Shown here in pieces: positions 53,892 to 61,874 of a stretch of 64,000 nucleotides of DNA (its first letter is position 1; the number at the start of each line of letters is the position of its first letter). The position numbers were made by a program, and so were the translations under genes. The notes beneath the pieces are model-generated. The model had not been told where the DNA came from. It did not search any database and saw only the letters and a list, made by a program, of their open reading frames with translations. The stretch comes from MGBC124762 sp048201935 (GTDB lineage Bacteria > Bacillota > Clostridia > Oscillospirales > Oscillospiraceae): positions 41,957 through 105,956 of the forward strand of contig DBFBGR010000003.1 of assembly GCA_048201935.1 (NCBI GenBank). Reading direction: 5' to 3'.

Positions 53892-55016
53892 ATGAACATC
53901 AATTTGAATCTGCTGGGGCTGGTGTGCGCCACGCTGGGGGTGTCCTTCATCGTGGCCATCATCACCACCCCCATCGTCAAGCAACTGGCCCAGCGGGTGG
54001 GCGCGGTGGACGACCCCAAGAAGGACAAGGACCCGGGCCGCCGGATCCACACCCGGCCCATCCCCCGCATGGGCGGCCTTGCCATCTTCCTGGGCTTTTT
54101 GCTCAGCGTGCTCATCTTCGTGCCCCTCACCGGACAGGTGAAGGGCATGCTGCTGGGCGCGGTCATCATCGTGGTGCTGGGTATCTTTGACGACATCTAC
54201 GACCTGCGGGCCATGTTCAAGTTCGGCGTGCAGATCGTGGCCGCTCTGGTGGCGGTGCTGTCGGGCAACGAGATCGTGACCCTCTCCAACCCCAACATCT
54301 TCTCGGCCAATCCCTACTGGGATCTGGGCTGGCTGGCCATTCCGGTGTCGGTCTTTTGGATCGTGGCTATCACCAACGCCGTCAACCTCATCGACGGCCT
54401 GGACGGCCTGGCCTGCGGGGTGAGCTCCATCAGCTCCATGACGCTGCTGGTCATCACCCTGGTGGCCCCGGACATCGTCAGCCCCTCGGTGCCCATCATG
54501 GTGGCGGCCCTGGCCGGCGGCTGCCTGGGCTTTTTGCCCTACAACCTGAACCCGGCGAAAATATTTATGGGCGACACCGGCTCCACCTTCCTGGGCTACG
54601 CATTGGGGGTCATCTCCATCCAAGGTGTCTTCAAGCTCCACATCGCCATCTCCTTCGTGGTGCCCTTCTTGATGCTGGGTCTGCCCATTTTTGACACCGC
54701 CTTCGCCTTCATCCGCCGCATCGCCCACGGCCAGAGCCCCATGCACCCCGACCGCAGCCACGTTCACCACCGGCTCATGGACATGGGCTTCTCCCAAAAG
54801 CAGACGGTGGCCATTTTGTACGTCATCAGCGCGGTGCTGGGCCTTTCGGCGGTGGTGCTCACCACCTCCGGTCCCCTGCGGGCCATGCTGGTGCTCATGG
54901 CGCTGTGCGTGGCCGGGGGCGTGGCCATGCGGCTGTTCATCCATCCCCACGGTCAGCCCAGCGGCGAGACCGAGGTTGAGAATGAGGACGAGGACGACGA
55001 GGAGGCGGACCAATGA
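53892..55016 (+). CDS. tagO: Undecaprenyl-phosphate GlcNAc-1-phosphate transferase (TagO/WecA-like)
   Basis: 374 residues with about ten membrane helices. Polyprenyl-phosphate sugar-1-phosphate transferase motifs: RRIHTRPIPRMGGLAIF, LGIFDDIYDLRA (DDxxD), ITNAVNLIDGLDGLACG, FMGDTGSTFLG and the HPDRSHVHHRLMD loop. The C-terminal 20 residues are strongly acidic. It starts cell-wall polymer (teichoic acid or other glycopolymer) linkage-unit synthesis by loading GlcNAc-1-P on the lipid carrier. It overlaps mnaA by four bases. Confidence 0.95.
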   Translation: MNINLNLLGLVCATLGVSFIVAIITTPIVKQLAQRVGAVDDPKKDKDPGRRIHTRPIPRMGGLAIFLGFLLSVLIFVPLTGQVKGMLLGAVIIVVLGIFDDIYDLRAMFKFGVQIVAALVAVLSGNEIVTLSNPNIFSANPYWDLGWLAIPVSVFWIVAITNAVNLIDGLDGLACGVSSISSMTLLVITLVAPDIVSPSVPIMVAALAGGCLGFLPYNLNPAKIFMGDTGSTFLGYALGVISIQGVFKLHIAISFVVPFLMLGLPIFDTAFAFIRRIAHGQSPMHPDRSHVHHRLMDMGFSQKQTVAILYVISAVLGLSAVVLTTSGPLRAMLVLMALCVAGGVAMRLFIHPHGQPSGETEVENEDEDDEEADQ

Positions 55017-56155
55017 AAAGGGTCATGACCGTCTTCGGCACCCGTCCCGAGGCCATTAAAATGGCGCCGCTGGTGCAGGAGCTGGAACGCCGGGCAGGGC
55101 TGGAGAGCCTTTGCTGTGTCACCGCCCAGCACCGCCAGATGCTGGACAGCGTGCTGGCCGCCTTTTGCCTGACGCCCGACTTCGATTTGGACATCATGGA
55201 GCCTCGCCAGAGCCTCTACACCATCACCTCCAAGGCCCTTTTGGGCATGGAGAAGGTCCTGGCCCAGGCCAAGCCCGACCTGGTGCTGGTCCACGGCGAC
55301 ACCTCCACCACCTTTGCCGGAGCCCTGGCCGCCTTCTACGCCCAGGTCCCGGTGGGCCACGTGGAGGCGGGCCTTCGCACCTACGACCGCTACTCCCCCT
55401 TCCCCGAGGAGATGAACCGTACCCTCACCGGCGACCTGGCCGCCCTGCACTTTTGCCCCACCGCCGCCAACCGGGAAAACCTCCGGCGCGAGGGTATCAC
55501 CCAGGGGGTCTACCTCACCGGCAATACCGTCATCGACGCCCTGGGCACCACGGTGCGCGGGGACTTTGTCTTCCAAACGCCCCTTTTGAACGCGCTGGAC
55601 TATGAAAACCGCCGGGTGATCCTGGTCACCTGCCACCGCCGGGAGAACTACGGCGCGCCCATGGAGCACATCATGTCCGCCCTCCGGCGGCTGGCCCAGG
55701 ACTGCCCGGAGGCGGAGCTTGTCTACCCCGTCCACCTCTCCCCGGTGGTCCAGGAGGTGGCCCATAAGTATTTGGACGGCCTTTCCAACGTCCACCTCAT
55801 CGAGCCCCTGGACGTGCTGGAGATGCACAATCTCATGGCCCGGGCGTATCTTGTAATGACCGACTCCGGCGGTCTTCAAGAGGAGGCCCCGGCTCTTGGC
55901 AAGCCGGTGCTGGTCCTGCGGCGGGAGACCGAGCGGCCCGAGGCCGTAGCCGCGGGGACGGTGCGCCTGGCCGGCACCGAGGAGGACGCGGTCTACACCC
56001 TGGGCCGGACGCTCCTAGAGGACAAAAACGAGTATGACAAAATGGCCCACGCCGTCAACCCCTACGGGGACGGCCGGGCCTGCGCGCGCATCGCCGACGC
56101 CATTGAGAGCTATTTTGGACTGAGAGACGAAGCGGTGGAGGAGTGGCATGGATAA
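55013..56155 (+). CDS. mnaA: UDP-N-acetylglucosamine 2-epimerase (non-hydrolysing)
   Basis: 380 residues. It interconverts UDP-GlcNAc and UDP-ManNAc. Conserved segments: VFGTRPEAIKMAPLV (5-19), VHGDTSTTFAGALAAFY, GHVEAGLRTYDRYSPFPEEMNR and DSGGLQEEAPALGKPVLVLR with the UDP-binding residues. Together with TagO upstream it supplies the ManNAc-GlcNAc linkage unit typical of Gram-positive wall polymers. It overlaps both neighbours, so it is translationally coupled. Confidence 0.96.
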   Translation: MKRVMTVFGTRPEAIKMAPLVQELERRAGLESLCCVTAQHRQMLDSVLAAFCLTPDFDLDIMEPRQSLYTITSKALLGMEKVLAQAKPDLVLVHGDTSTTFAGALAAFYAQVPVGHVEAGLRTYDRYSPFPEEMNRTLTGDLAALHFCPTAANRENLRREGITQGVYLTGNTVIDALGTTVRGDFVFQTPLLNALDYENRRVILVTCHRRENYGAPMEHIMSALRRLAQDCPEAELVYPVHLSPVVQEVAHKYLDGLSNVHLIEPLDVLEMHNLMARAYLVMTDSGGLQEEAPALGKPVLVLRRETERPEAVAAGTVRLAGTEEDAVYTLGRTLLEDKNEYDKMAHAVNPYGDGRACARIADAIESYFGLRDEAVEEWHG

Positions 56156-56912
56156 GGGCCATCGAAACCTGCTGGCGGTGCTCATCGCGGCGGTGATGGC
56201 GGTGGCGCTGTTCTCCGCCTTCTCGGTGAACCTCTTCCACAAAACGCCGGAGGTGATCCTACCCACGCTGACGCCCCTGCCCAGCGACGTTCCCGACGGC
56301 CCCAGCGGCCCGGGGAGCTACCAGCGGGTGGAGGTGACGCCGGACACGGTGCAGCAGGTGGTGGCCACCCTGGAGCGCCCCGGGAGCTACGCCCGCACCA
56401 TCACCGCCGAGACCCTGGGCGCCGGCGGGCAGTTCGGCGTGACCCAGGCCGCCGTCACCGTAGACGGCGGCTGGACCCAGACCACCCTGACCCTCCCCGA
56501 CCGCCGGGTGCAGCACAGCCTCATCGGCGGCGGAAAGCGGTATGTGTGGTACGGTTCGGAGCGGAGCTGGAGCGAGTATGACGCGGCCGACCGCTCCGCC
56601 GACCTGAGCCAGCGCCTGCCCACCTACGAGGACGTGCTGGCGGCGGACAAGGAGGACATCGTCCACGCCGAATACGCCCTCAGCGAGCAGTTGCCCTGCG
56701 TCTATGTGGCGGTCTTGGAGCCCTCCACGGGCTACGTGGAGAGCTATTGGGTGTCGGTGGACACCGGGCTTTTGGTCCACGCCGAGTCCAGCAAGGACGG
56801 CGAGGTATTTTACCGCATGAGCGGCTACACCGTGGAGACCCCCGCTACCCCGGGCCAGAGCTTCGCCCTGCCCGACGGCACGGTGATGCACACTACGTCT
56901 CTCCCAGACTGA
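56148..56912 (+). CDS. Membrane-anchored extracytoplasmic protein of unknown function
   Basis: 254 residues. One N-terminal membrane helix (about 8-28) is followed by a Pro-rich stretch and an extracytoplasmic domain with beta-strand pattern (SYARTITAETLGAGG, VTVDGGWTQTTLTLPD, RYVWYGSERSWSEYD, LPCVYVAVLEPSTGYVESYWVSVDTGLLVHAE). The layout looks like a LolA/LppX-type lipid-binding fold, but I cannot prove it. It overlaps mnaA by eight bases, which suggests a role connected with surface-polymer biosynthesis. Confidence 0.75.
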   Translation: MDKGHRNLLAVLIAAVMAVALFSAFSVNLFHKTPEVILPTLTPLPSDVPDGPSGPGSYQRVEVTPDTVQQVVATLERPGSYARTITAETLGAGGQFGVTQAAVTVDGGWTQTTLTLPDRRVQHSLIGGGKRYVWYGSERSWSEYDAADRSADLSQRLPTYEDVLAADKEDIVHAEYALSEQLPCVYVAVLEPSTGYVESYWVSVDTGLLVHAESSKDGEVFYRMSGYTVETPATPGQSFALPDGTVMHTTSLPD

Positions 56913-57225
56913 GCAAAATGGTCAGAGCCAGGGTGATCAGGAGGTCCAGGTCGTCCCCGTCCTCCAGCACCAAAAACAGCACGATGAGCCCCAGCAGGAT
57001 GTCCCCGGTGTCCAGGTGCTCCAGATGAAGGCTCTTGAGGACCCCGGAGAGGGCCTGGCTGATCTGGCCGCCCTCTCCGGTCCCTATGCCGCTGCCCAAT
57101 CGGCCCAGCAGTCCGCTGAGCAGTCCGTTACCCTTGCGCGGCGGAGGGGAGGACTGGGGCTGGGCCTGCTGGGGCGGTGGGTCCACGGCCACGTGGGCCT
57201 GGTCGGAAATGTAGCGGTTATACAT
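56893..57225 (-). CDS. Small unknown protein, third of a three-gene set
   Basis: 110 residues. The N-terminal half is Pro/Gln/Ser-rich and disordered (about 15-35), then a Gly/Leu-rich segment, then a hydrophobic C-terminus LDTGDILLGLIVLFLVLEDGDDLDLLITLAL-like with acidic interruptions. A similar C-terminal pattern occurs in short clostridial hypothetical proteins. It overlaps the gene before it by eight bases and the convergent anchored protein by 20 bases. GGGAGG lies eight bases before ATG 57225. Function unknown. Confidence 0.65.
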   Translation of the reverse strand: MYNRYISDQAHVAVDPPPQQAQPQSSPPPRKGNGLLSGLLGRLGSGIGTGEGGQISQALSGVLKSLHLEHLDTGDILLGLIVLFLVLEDGDDLDLLITLALTILLSLGET

Positions 57226-57628
57226 CCTCCTGCCCTCCCTTCAGCCCGTCCAGCCCCGCCCGGACCACCTTGGAAAGCCGGGTGATGCGCAGGGCCTTGT
57301 CCAGCTTGCCGTGGCGCTCGGGCTTCAAAAAGGGCCGCAGAGCCTGCAACAGGGCGGTGCGGCTGTCCTCCGGGCCCTGCCAGGCCGCCAGGGCCTGCAT
57401 CCCCGCCGCCATGAGCCTGGGGTCCAGGTCCAGACCGGCCTGGGTGGTCTCCGCCGGAGCCGCCTGTGCCGGAGCTTCCGCGTCCGGGGACTGAGACTGC
57501 GGCTCAGAGGGCGGCTGGACCTCGTTTTGACCCTTGGAGCCGTCCAGGGATTGGGCAATGGACATGATCTGGCTCATGGCCTGGGGGTTGTTGAGGATGG
57601 CGCTGAGCTTCTCCTCGAACTGCGCCAT
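57218..57628 (-). CDS. Small unknown protein, second of a three-gene set
   Basis: 136 residues. Helical N-terminus MAQFEEKLSAILNNPQAM, a Pro/Gln/Ala-rich low-complexity linker (about 30-65), and a helical, basic C-terminal half (MAAGMQALAAWQ, LLQALRPFLKPERHGKLDKAL). The N-terminal pattern with NPQ resembles the DPQ pattern of the gene before it, so the two may share a short helical module. AAGGAGG lies eight bases before ATG 57628. No known family. Confidence 0.65.
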   Translation of the reverse strand: MAQFEEKLSAILNNPQAMSQIMSIAQSLDGSKGQNEVQPPSEPQSQSPDAEAPAQAAPAETTQAGLDLDPRLMAAGMQALAAWQGPEDSRTALLQALRPFLKPERHGKLDKALRITRLSKVVRAGLDGLKGGQEDV

Positions 57629-57646
57629 GGCCCATCCCTCCTTTCC

Positions 57647-57922
57647 TCAGCGGCCCAGCTTTTTGTCCATGGACGCCATGGCCTGGGCGCCCCGGGGGTC
57701 GGCCTGGAGCTTCTTCACCAGTTGGCCCAGGGCCGCGCCGTCTCCGGCCGCCGCCGACTGGGCCGCAGCCTTCAGACCGTCGCCGCCCATCTGCTGGAAG
57801 AGCTGGGCCAGGGTCTTAGCCTCGTCGCTCTGCAGCAGCGCCGCCAGCGCCGCCTTGTCCCCCAACAGCTTCGCCGCCTGGGGGTCCTGCTTCAGGGCGT
57901 TCAGCGGGTCTTGCTTGGACAT
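57647..57922 (-). CDS. Small helical protein, first of a three-gene set
   Basis: 91 residues, all helical, Ala/Gln/Leu-rich: MSKQDPLNALKQDPQAAKLL, LLQSDEAKTLAQLFQQMGGD, LKAAAQSAAAGDGAALGQLV. It looks like repeated 25-residue helical hairpins. ATG 57922 is preferred over ATG 57928 because AAGGGGAG would abut the latter. It is followed after 18 bases by the second gene of the set and is divergent from the phosphoesterase gene. Function unknown. Confidence 0.7.
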   Translation of the reverse strand: MSKQDPLNALKQDPQAAKLLGDKAALAALLQSDEAKTLAQLFQQMGGDGLKAAAQSAAAGDGAALGQLVKKLQADPRGAQAMASMDKKLGR

Positions 57923-57977
57923 ATCCATCTCCCCTTTCGTCCCAGTATATGAAATTTTTGCGAGAAGGTGAACCCAA

Positions 57978-58439
57978 ATGCGCGTTCTGGTCTTTTCCGA
58001 CTCCCATGGCTGTGTAGGCCCCATGGAGGACGCCGTGGCCCTCTACCGGCCCGACGCCGCCTTCCACCTGGGCGACGTGACCCGGGACGCGGACAATTTG
58101 CGCCGGGCCTGCCCGGAGCTGACCCTCTACCAGGTCCGGGGTAACTGTGACCTGATGGCCGGGGATATCCAGACCGAGGGTACGATACAGCTAGCGGGCA
58201 AGACCATCTTTTACCTCCACGGCCACACCCGCTATGTCAAGCAGGGCGTGGGCCTGGCGGTGTCCGCGGCCCGAGAGGCCGGAGCGGATATCCTCCTGTT
58301 TGGCCACACCCACCAGCCCCTGCGGACCCGGTATGACGGTCTGCTGGCGGTGAACCCCGGGGCGGTGATGGACGGCCGCTGCGCCCTGCTGACCTGGGAA
58401 CCCGGCGGCGAGGTAGAGGTCCTGCCCATCGAGCGGTAA
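57978..58439 (+). CDS. YfcE/MJ0936-family metallophosphoesterase
   Basis: 153 residues. Calcineurin-like phosphoesterase motifs: VFSDSHG (5-11, metal ligands Asp and His), FHLGDVTRD (about 32), VRGNCD (about 54), HGHTRY (about 76) and FGHTHQP (about 99). Members hydrolyse phosphodiesters in vitro; the natural substrate is unknown. AAGGTGAA precedes ATG 57978, and the EFR1-type gene follows after 17 bases. Confidence 0.92.
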   Translation: MRVLVFSDSHGCVGPMEDAVALYRPDAAFHLGDVTRDADNLRRACPELTLYQVRGNCDLMAGDIQTEGTIQLAGKTIFYLHGHTRYVKQGVGLAVSAAREAGADILLFGHTHQPLRTRYDGLLAVNPGAVMDGRCALLTWEPGGEVEVLPIER

Positions 58440-58456
58440 GGCAAGGAGGCGGCGAA

Positions 58457-59218
58457 ATGACCGGGGTCTATTTCAGCGGGACGGGGAATACCAAATACTG
58501 CGTGGAGACCTTCGTTCGGGCGTTGGACCCGGCGGGGGAGACCTTCTCCATCGAAGAGGAGACCGCCCTGGCGGCCATCCAGGCCCAGGACGAGCTGGTG
58601 CTGGGCTACCCGGTGCAGTTCAGCAACCTCCCGAAGCTTATGCGCGACTTTGTCGTGGAAAATTCGTCTCTTTGGGAGGGAAAGCGGGTCTTTATCATCG
58701 CCACCATGGGCCTGTTCAGCGGCGACGGGGCAGGGGTGCTGTCCCGATTGCTGACCCGATATGGCGCGGTGGTCACCGGGGGACTGCACCTGAAAATGCC
58801 CGACTGCATCGGCGACGAAAGAGCGTTGAAGCGGCCCCTGGCGAAAAATCAGGCGCTGGTGCGGGTCGCGGAGGAAAAGTGTAAGACCGCCGCCCGGGCC
58901 TACCAAAGCGGCCGCCCGCCCCAGGAGGGACTGAGCCTTTGGAGCCGCCTGGCGGGGCTGTTCGGGCAGAGATTGTATTTTTACGGCAAGACCCGGACGT
59001 ACTCGGATAAGCTGAAGATCGACCCGGGCAAATGTGTTCAGTGCGGTGCCTGCGTAGCCTGTTGCCCGACGCAAAACCTCGCCATCGAGGCTGGGCGGGT
59101 GGTGCCGCAGGGCAGATGCACCATGTGCTACCGCTGCGTTGGCCGCTGCCCCGCCCAGGCCCTCACCCTGCTGGGCAAGCGGGTCTACGAGCAGTGCTAC
59201 CTTGAGAAATATCTGTGA
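58457..59218 (+). CDS. EFR1-type flavodoxin-ferredoxin fusion
   Basis: 253 residues. A flavodoxin-like N-terminal domain (1-160) begins with GVYFSGTGNTKYCVE, the FMN phosphate loop (about 3-17), and has the strand VFIIATMGLFSGDGAG. The C-terminal part (about 190-240) has two [4Fe-4S] motifs: CVQCGACVACCP and CTMCYRCVGRCP. This is the EFR1 domain order found in anaerobes. It probably moves electrons between flavin and iron-sulfur centres; partner unknown. Confidence 0.93.
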   Translation: MTGVYFSGTGNTKYCVETFVRALDPAGETFSIEEETALAAIQAQDELVLGYPVQFSNLPKLMRDFVVENSSLWEGKRVFIIATMGLFSGDGAGVLSRLLTRYGAVVTGGLHLKMPDCIGDERALKRPLAKNQALVRVAEEKCKTAARAYQSGRPPQEGLSLWSRLAGLFGQRLYFYGKTRTYSDKLKIDPGKCVQCGACVACCPTQNLAIEAGRVVPQGRCTMCYRCVGRCPAQALTLLGKRVYEQCYLEKYL

Positions 59219-59265
59219 TGAAAGCGCCCTTGCGAAAATTTTTCAGGAAAAATCCATTTTACCCC

Positions 59266-59294
59266 TTGCAAGATGGCCCTGGCTGTGGTAAAAT
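59266..59294 (+). promoter_or_regulatory. Promoter of tRNA-Pro
   Basis: TTGCAA (59266-59271) and TAAAAT (59289-59294) with a 17-bp spacer, 30 bp before the tRNA. Confidence 0.65.
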
Positions 59295-59324
59295 ACCCTA
59301 GTCCCTGAGGGGAGAAGTGCATAT

Positions 59325-59401
59325 CCGGGTGTGGCGAAGTTTGGTATCGCGCTTGACTGGGGGTCAAGAGGCCGTGGGTTCAAGTCCCGCCACTCGGACC
59401 A
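59325..59401 (+). tRNA. tRNA-Pro (anticodon GGG)
   Basis: Cloverleaf: acceptor CCGGGTG/CACTCGG with one G-U pair, D arm GCGA/TCGC, anticodon stem CTTGA/TCAAG with loop CTGGGGG, T stem GTGGG/CCCGC with TTCAAGT loop, encoded CCA. GGG reads CCC. Its 3' end borders the putative integrative element. Confidence 0.93.
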
Positions 59402-59436
59402 AAAATCCTTGAAATCTTGCGATTTCAAGGATTTTT
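59401..59436 (+). terminator. Terminator of tRNA-Pro
   Basis: 16-bp perfect inverted repeat AAAAATCCTTGAAATC (59401-59416) and complement (59421-59436) with a TTGC loop, ending in a T-run. Confidence 0.85.
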
Positions 59437-59467
59437 CTTTGCCATTTCCGAGGTGACCCCAAAATTT

Positions 59468-59488
59468 TGACCCATACCTGACCCATAC
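59468..59488. repeat. Direct repeat TGACCCATAC, 11-bp period
   Basis: Two exact copies (59468-59477 and 59479-59488), just inside the putative left end of the integrative element. Helically phased short repeats are typical arm-type integrase or excisionase sites; that reading is inferred. Confidence 0.45.
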
Positions 59489-59617
59489 GGGAAAACTTTG
59501 GTGGAGAGCGCACTGGAGAATATGGGTTGCTTTTGTATGGATGCCACTTTATAATAAAAATTGGGCAATTTGGGCCCGGATGGTATCGATTTACCGTACT
59601 AAGAAATGAGGTGCAGA

Positions 59618-61822
59618 ATGTATTACTCTGATAAACCTATCTATTCAAATAGTGATGATCGGCTGGGACGACATAGCTTTTCTAAACTGCTGGCGCAATC
59701 GCTATTAAATCTTAACAGCCCAGATACCTTCACAATTGGCCTCTACGGGAAATGGGGTAGTGGAAAAACATCGATTGTAAATATGATGCTTCAGGAACTT
59801 GAAATACATGAGAAAAAGGATGGGAGTGAAAGCTCTCTTATTGTTGTCCATTTTGAGCCATGGAATTTTTCAAATACGGATCAACTTCTTACGCAGTTTT
59901 TTATTCGGCTATCCAACGAACTTCGGAGCATCGGTGATAAGAGGCTGGAGAAAATTGGCGATGCATTGGAGCGGTATTCAGGTGCTTTGGACTGGTTAGG
60001 TGAAGTTCCGCGCATCGGAAAGATACTGAGTTTTTTAGGAAAAAAAGGTGTATCAGTAGCCAGCAAAAAGCTAAAAAAGGGTAGCGGTGAAAAAGATATT
60101 TCAAAACAGAAAGAGTTTGTGATTAGTCTTTTGAAAGAGCAGCCAAATAGAATATTGGTAGTTATTGATGATATTGATCGCTTGGACAATGAACAAATCC
60201 GACAGGTGTTTCAATTGGTCACATCTGTTGCAAAATTTCCTAACACCATTTACTTGTTAGTTTTTGACAGGGATGTTGTGGTGAAAGCACTGGAAAAAGT
60301 ACAGGAGGGTGATGGAGAAGACTATTTAGAAAAGATAATTCAAATGCCGATTCAAATACCAGAGGTTAGACCAGCAAGACTTAGGCAGGTGCTACTGGAT
60401 CAATTGAATTCGATTCGTGCGCAGTATGCAGAGGTAGGTTTCCAACAATCCTATTGGCAGGAGTTATATGAGCCATGTATTGAACCGTTTATTGATAGTC
60501 TTCGAACGGTGAATCGGCTATGCAATACTGTTCAGGTCAAAATGGCAGGAATAGCTGCAGAAATTGATTTTACGGATCTTGTGTCGCTTTCGGCAATAGA
60601 ACTGCAATTTCCGGAAGTTTATGAATGGATCCGAGAGAATAAAACTGATTTGTCCGGCGGGGTCGATATATCCTACTTTGTGCACCAAAATTGGAGCCAA
60701 AAAGATTGGTACGATTATTATTCATCCAAGCTATGTGATTTGCTAAAAAGCAGGAGAGAAAGCGAAAAAGAGAATCAACTTGAAACAATTATTACAGCTA
60801 TATCATATTTGTTTCCGCACTTTGGAGGGAAGATAGGAAAAGGGAGCATGGGATTTAACTCCAACCTTCTTAGGAGGAACAACCGGATTGGGCACTCCGA
60901 AAAATTTGACCGATATTTTGGTTTTACCTTGGATGAAGTCGCGGTTAAGAAATCCGAAGTGATGAGCGCTGCGTTTGAACTTGATTATGAGGGACTAATT
61001 GAACTGGTAAAAAAGAAAGACAGCGAAGAAGTTAGCTATGAGTTTTTAGAGGAAATTCGAGCAATAACCAACGATCTTCCATCAGAGAGGGCTAAAATAA
61101 TTGTGTCGGCCTTGCTTGGAGTAGCCTACCGCTTAGATGCACGCTCTCAAGAGAATATGTTATCCTTGAGGGCGAGCGATTTTGCTGAGCATATGACGAT
61201 TGAGTTGTTGGGGAGAATTGCCCTGGAGGAAAGGTTTCAATTTATTTGTAATATCATATCCAGTGGAGACGCATCGGTTGTACAAAGTATTGGTGTAGTT
61301 ATCAATATGATGGAGCTTAGCTACGGCAGATTGGCAGCTAATGGAGAAGAGCGAGGGTATAAGAAAGTAATTACATTGGAGGAACTTTTACGAGTTGAAA
61401 CTGTATTTACGGAGAGGGTAAAGCAACTCCTTAGTGAGTGCAATCTATTTGACCTCGACCGATGGTGGATGGTATATTACTTGCTGGAACAATTTGACGC
61501 GAAGTATGCGAAAGCATATCTTGAGACAGCATTAACAGATGACGTAAATGTTGTAAGATATATCGCAGGTGCTATACACGAGTGGTCAGGAGGTGGGACA
61601 GAGTACGAGGTGACGGATTCATACAAACAGTATTTAACCGATGAACGCATTCTCCAAGCGATTGAGACAGTAAAAGAGTCAGGAAAGCTTTATTTGCTAT
61701 CAGAAGAAATTCGGAATAAGTGTGCTGCATTTTACTTAAAGGTTACAACCGAGGAACGGAATTATCGAGGACATATTCCGAAGAGTGCGACGAGTGAGCT
61801 TTTGTCCCAGTGGAAACGGTAA
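59618..61822 (+). CDS. KAP-family P-loop NTPase
   Basis: 734 residues. The N-terminal KAP domain has GLYGKWGSGKTSIVN with Walker A at 44-51, FEPWNFSNTDQLLTQF (the W-F segment typical of KAP), Walker B ILVVIDDIDRLD (about 178-189) and YLLVFDRDVVVKAL. Residues 340-734 are helical without a domain I know. No transmembrane pair is obvious, unlike many KAP proteins. KAP ATPases are scattered on mobile elements and several act in phage defence. Base composition is far more AT-rich than the core genes. ATG 59618 is used with GAGGTG upstream; ATG 59606 is possible. Confidence 0.88.
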   Translation: MYYSDKPIYSNSDDRLGRHSFSKLLAQSLLNLNSPDTFTIGLYGKWGSGKTSIVNMMLQELEIHEKKDGSESSLIVVHFEPWNFSNTDQLLTQFFIRLSNELRSIGDKRLEKIGDALERYSGALDWLGEVPRIGKILSFLGKKGVSVASKKLKKGSGEKDISKQKEFVISLLKEQPNRILVVIDDIDRLDNEQIRQVFQLVTSVAKFPNTIYLLVFDRDVVVKALEKVQEGDGEDYLEKIIQMPIQIPEVRPARLRQVLLDQLNSIRAQYAEVGFQQSYWQELYEPCIEPFIDSLRTVNRLCNTVQVKMAGIAAEIDFTDLVSLSAIELQFPEVYEWIRENKTDLSGGVDISYFVHQNWSQKDWYDYYSSKLCDLLKSRRESEKENQLETIITAISYLFPHFGGKIGKGSMGFNSNLLRRNNRIGHSEKFDRYFGFTLDEVAVKKSEVMSAAFELDYEGLIELVKKKDSEEVSYEFLEEIRAITNDLPSERAKIIVSALLGVAYRLDARSQENMLSLRASDFAEHMTIELLGRIALEERFQFICNIISSGDASVVQSIGVVINMMELSYGRLAANGEERGYKKVITLEELLRVETVFTERVKQLLSECNLFDLDRWWMVYYLLEQFDAKYAKAYLETALTDDVNVVRYIAGAIHEWSGGGTEYEVTDSYKQYLTDERILQAIETVKESGKLYLLSEEIRNKCAAFYLKVTTEERNYRGHIPKSATSELLSQWKR

Positions 61823-61831
61823 ATGGAGCGA

Positions 61832-61863
61832 GCAGAGGGCACGCCACCCGGCGCGCCCTCTGC
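61832..61863. terminator. Possible shared terminator hairpin
   Basis: GCAGAGGGC (61832-61840) pairs with GCCCTCTGC (61855-61863) between the convergent KAP and integrase genes. No T-run follows, so function is uncertain. Confidence 0.45.
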
Positions 61864-61874
61864 TTCTGTATGTC

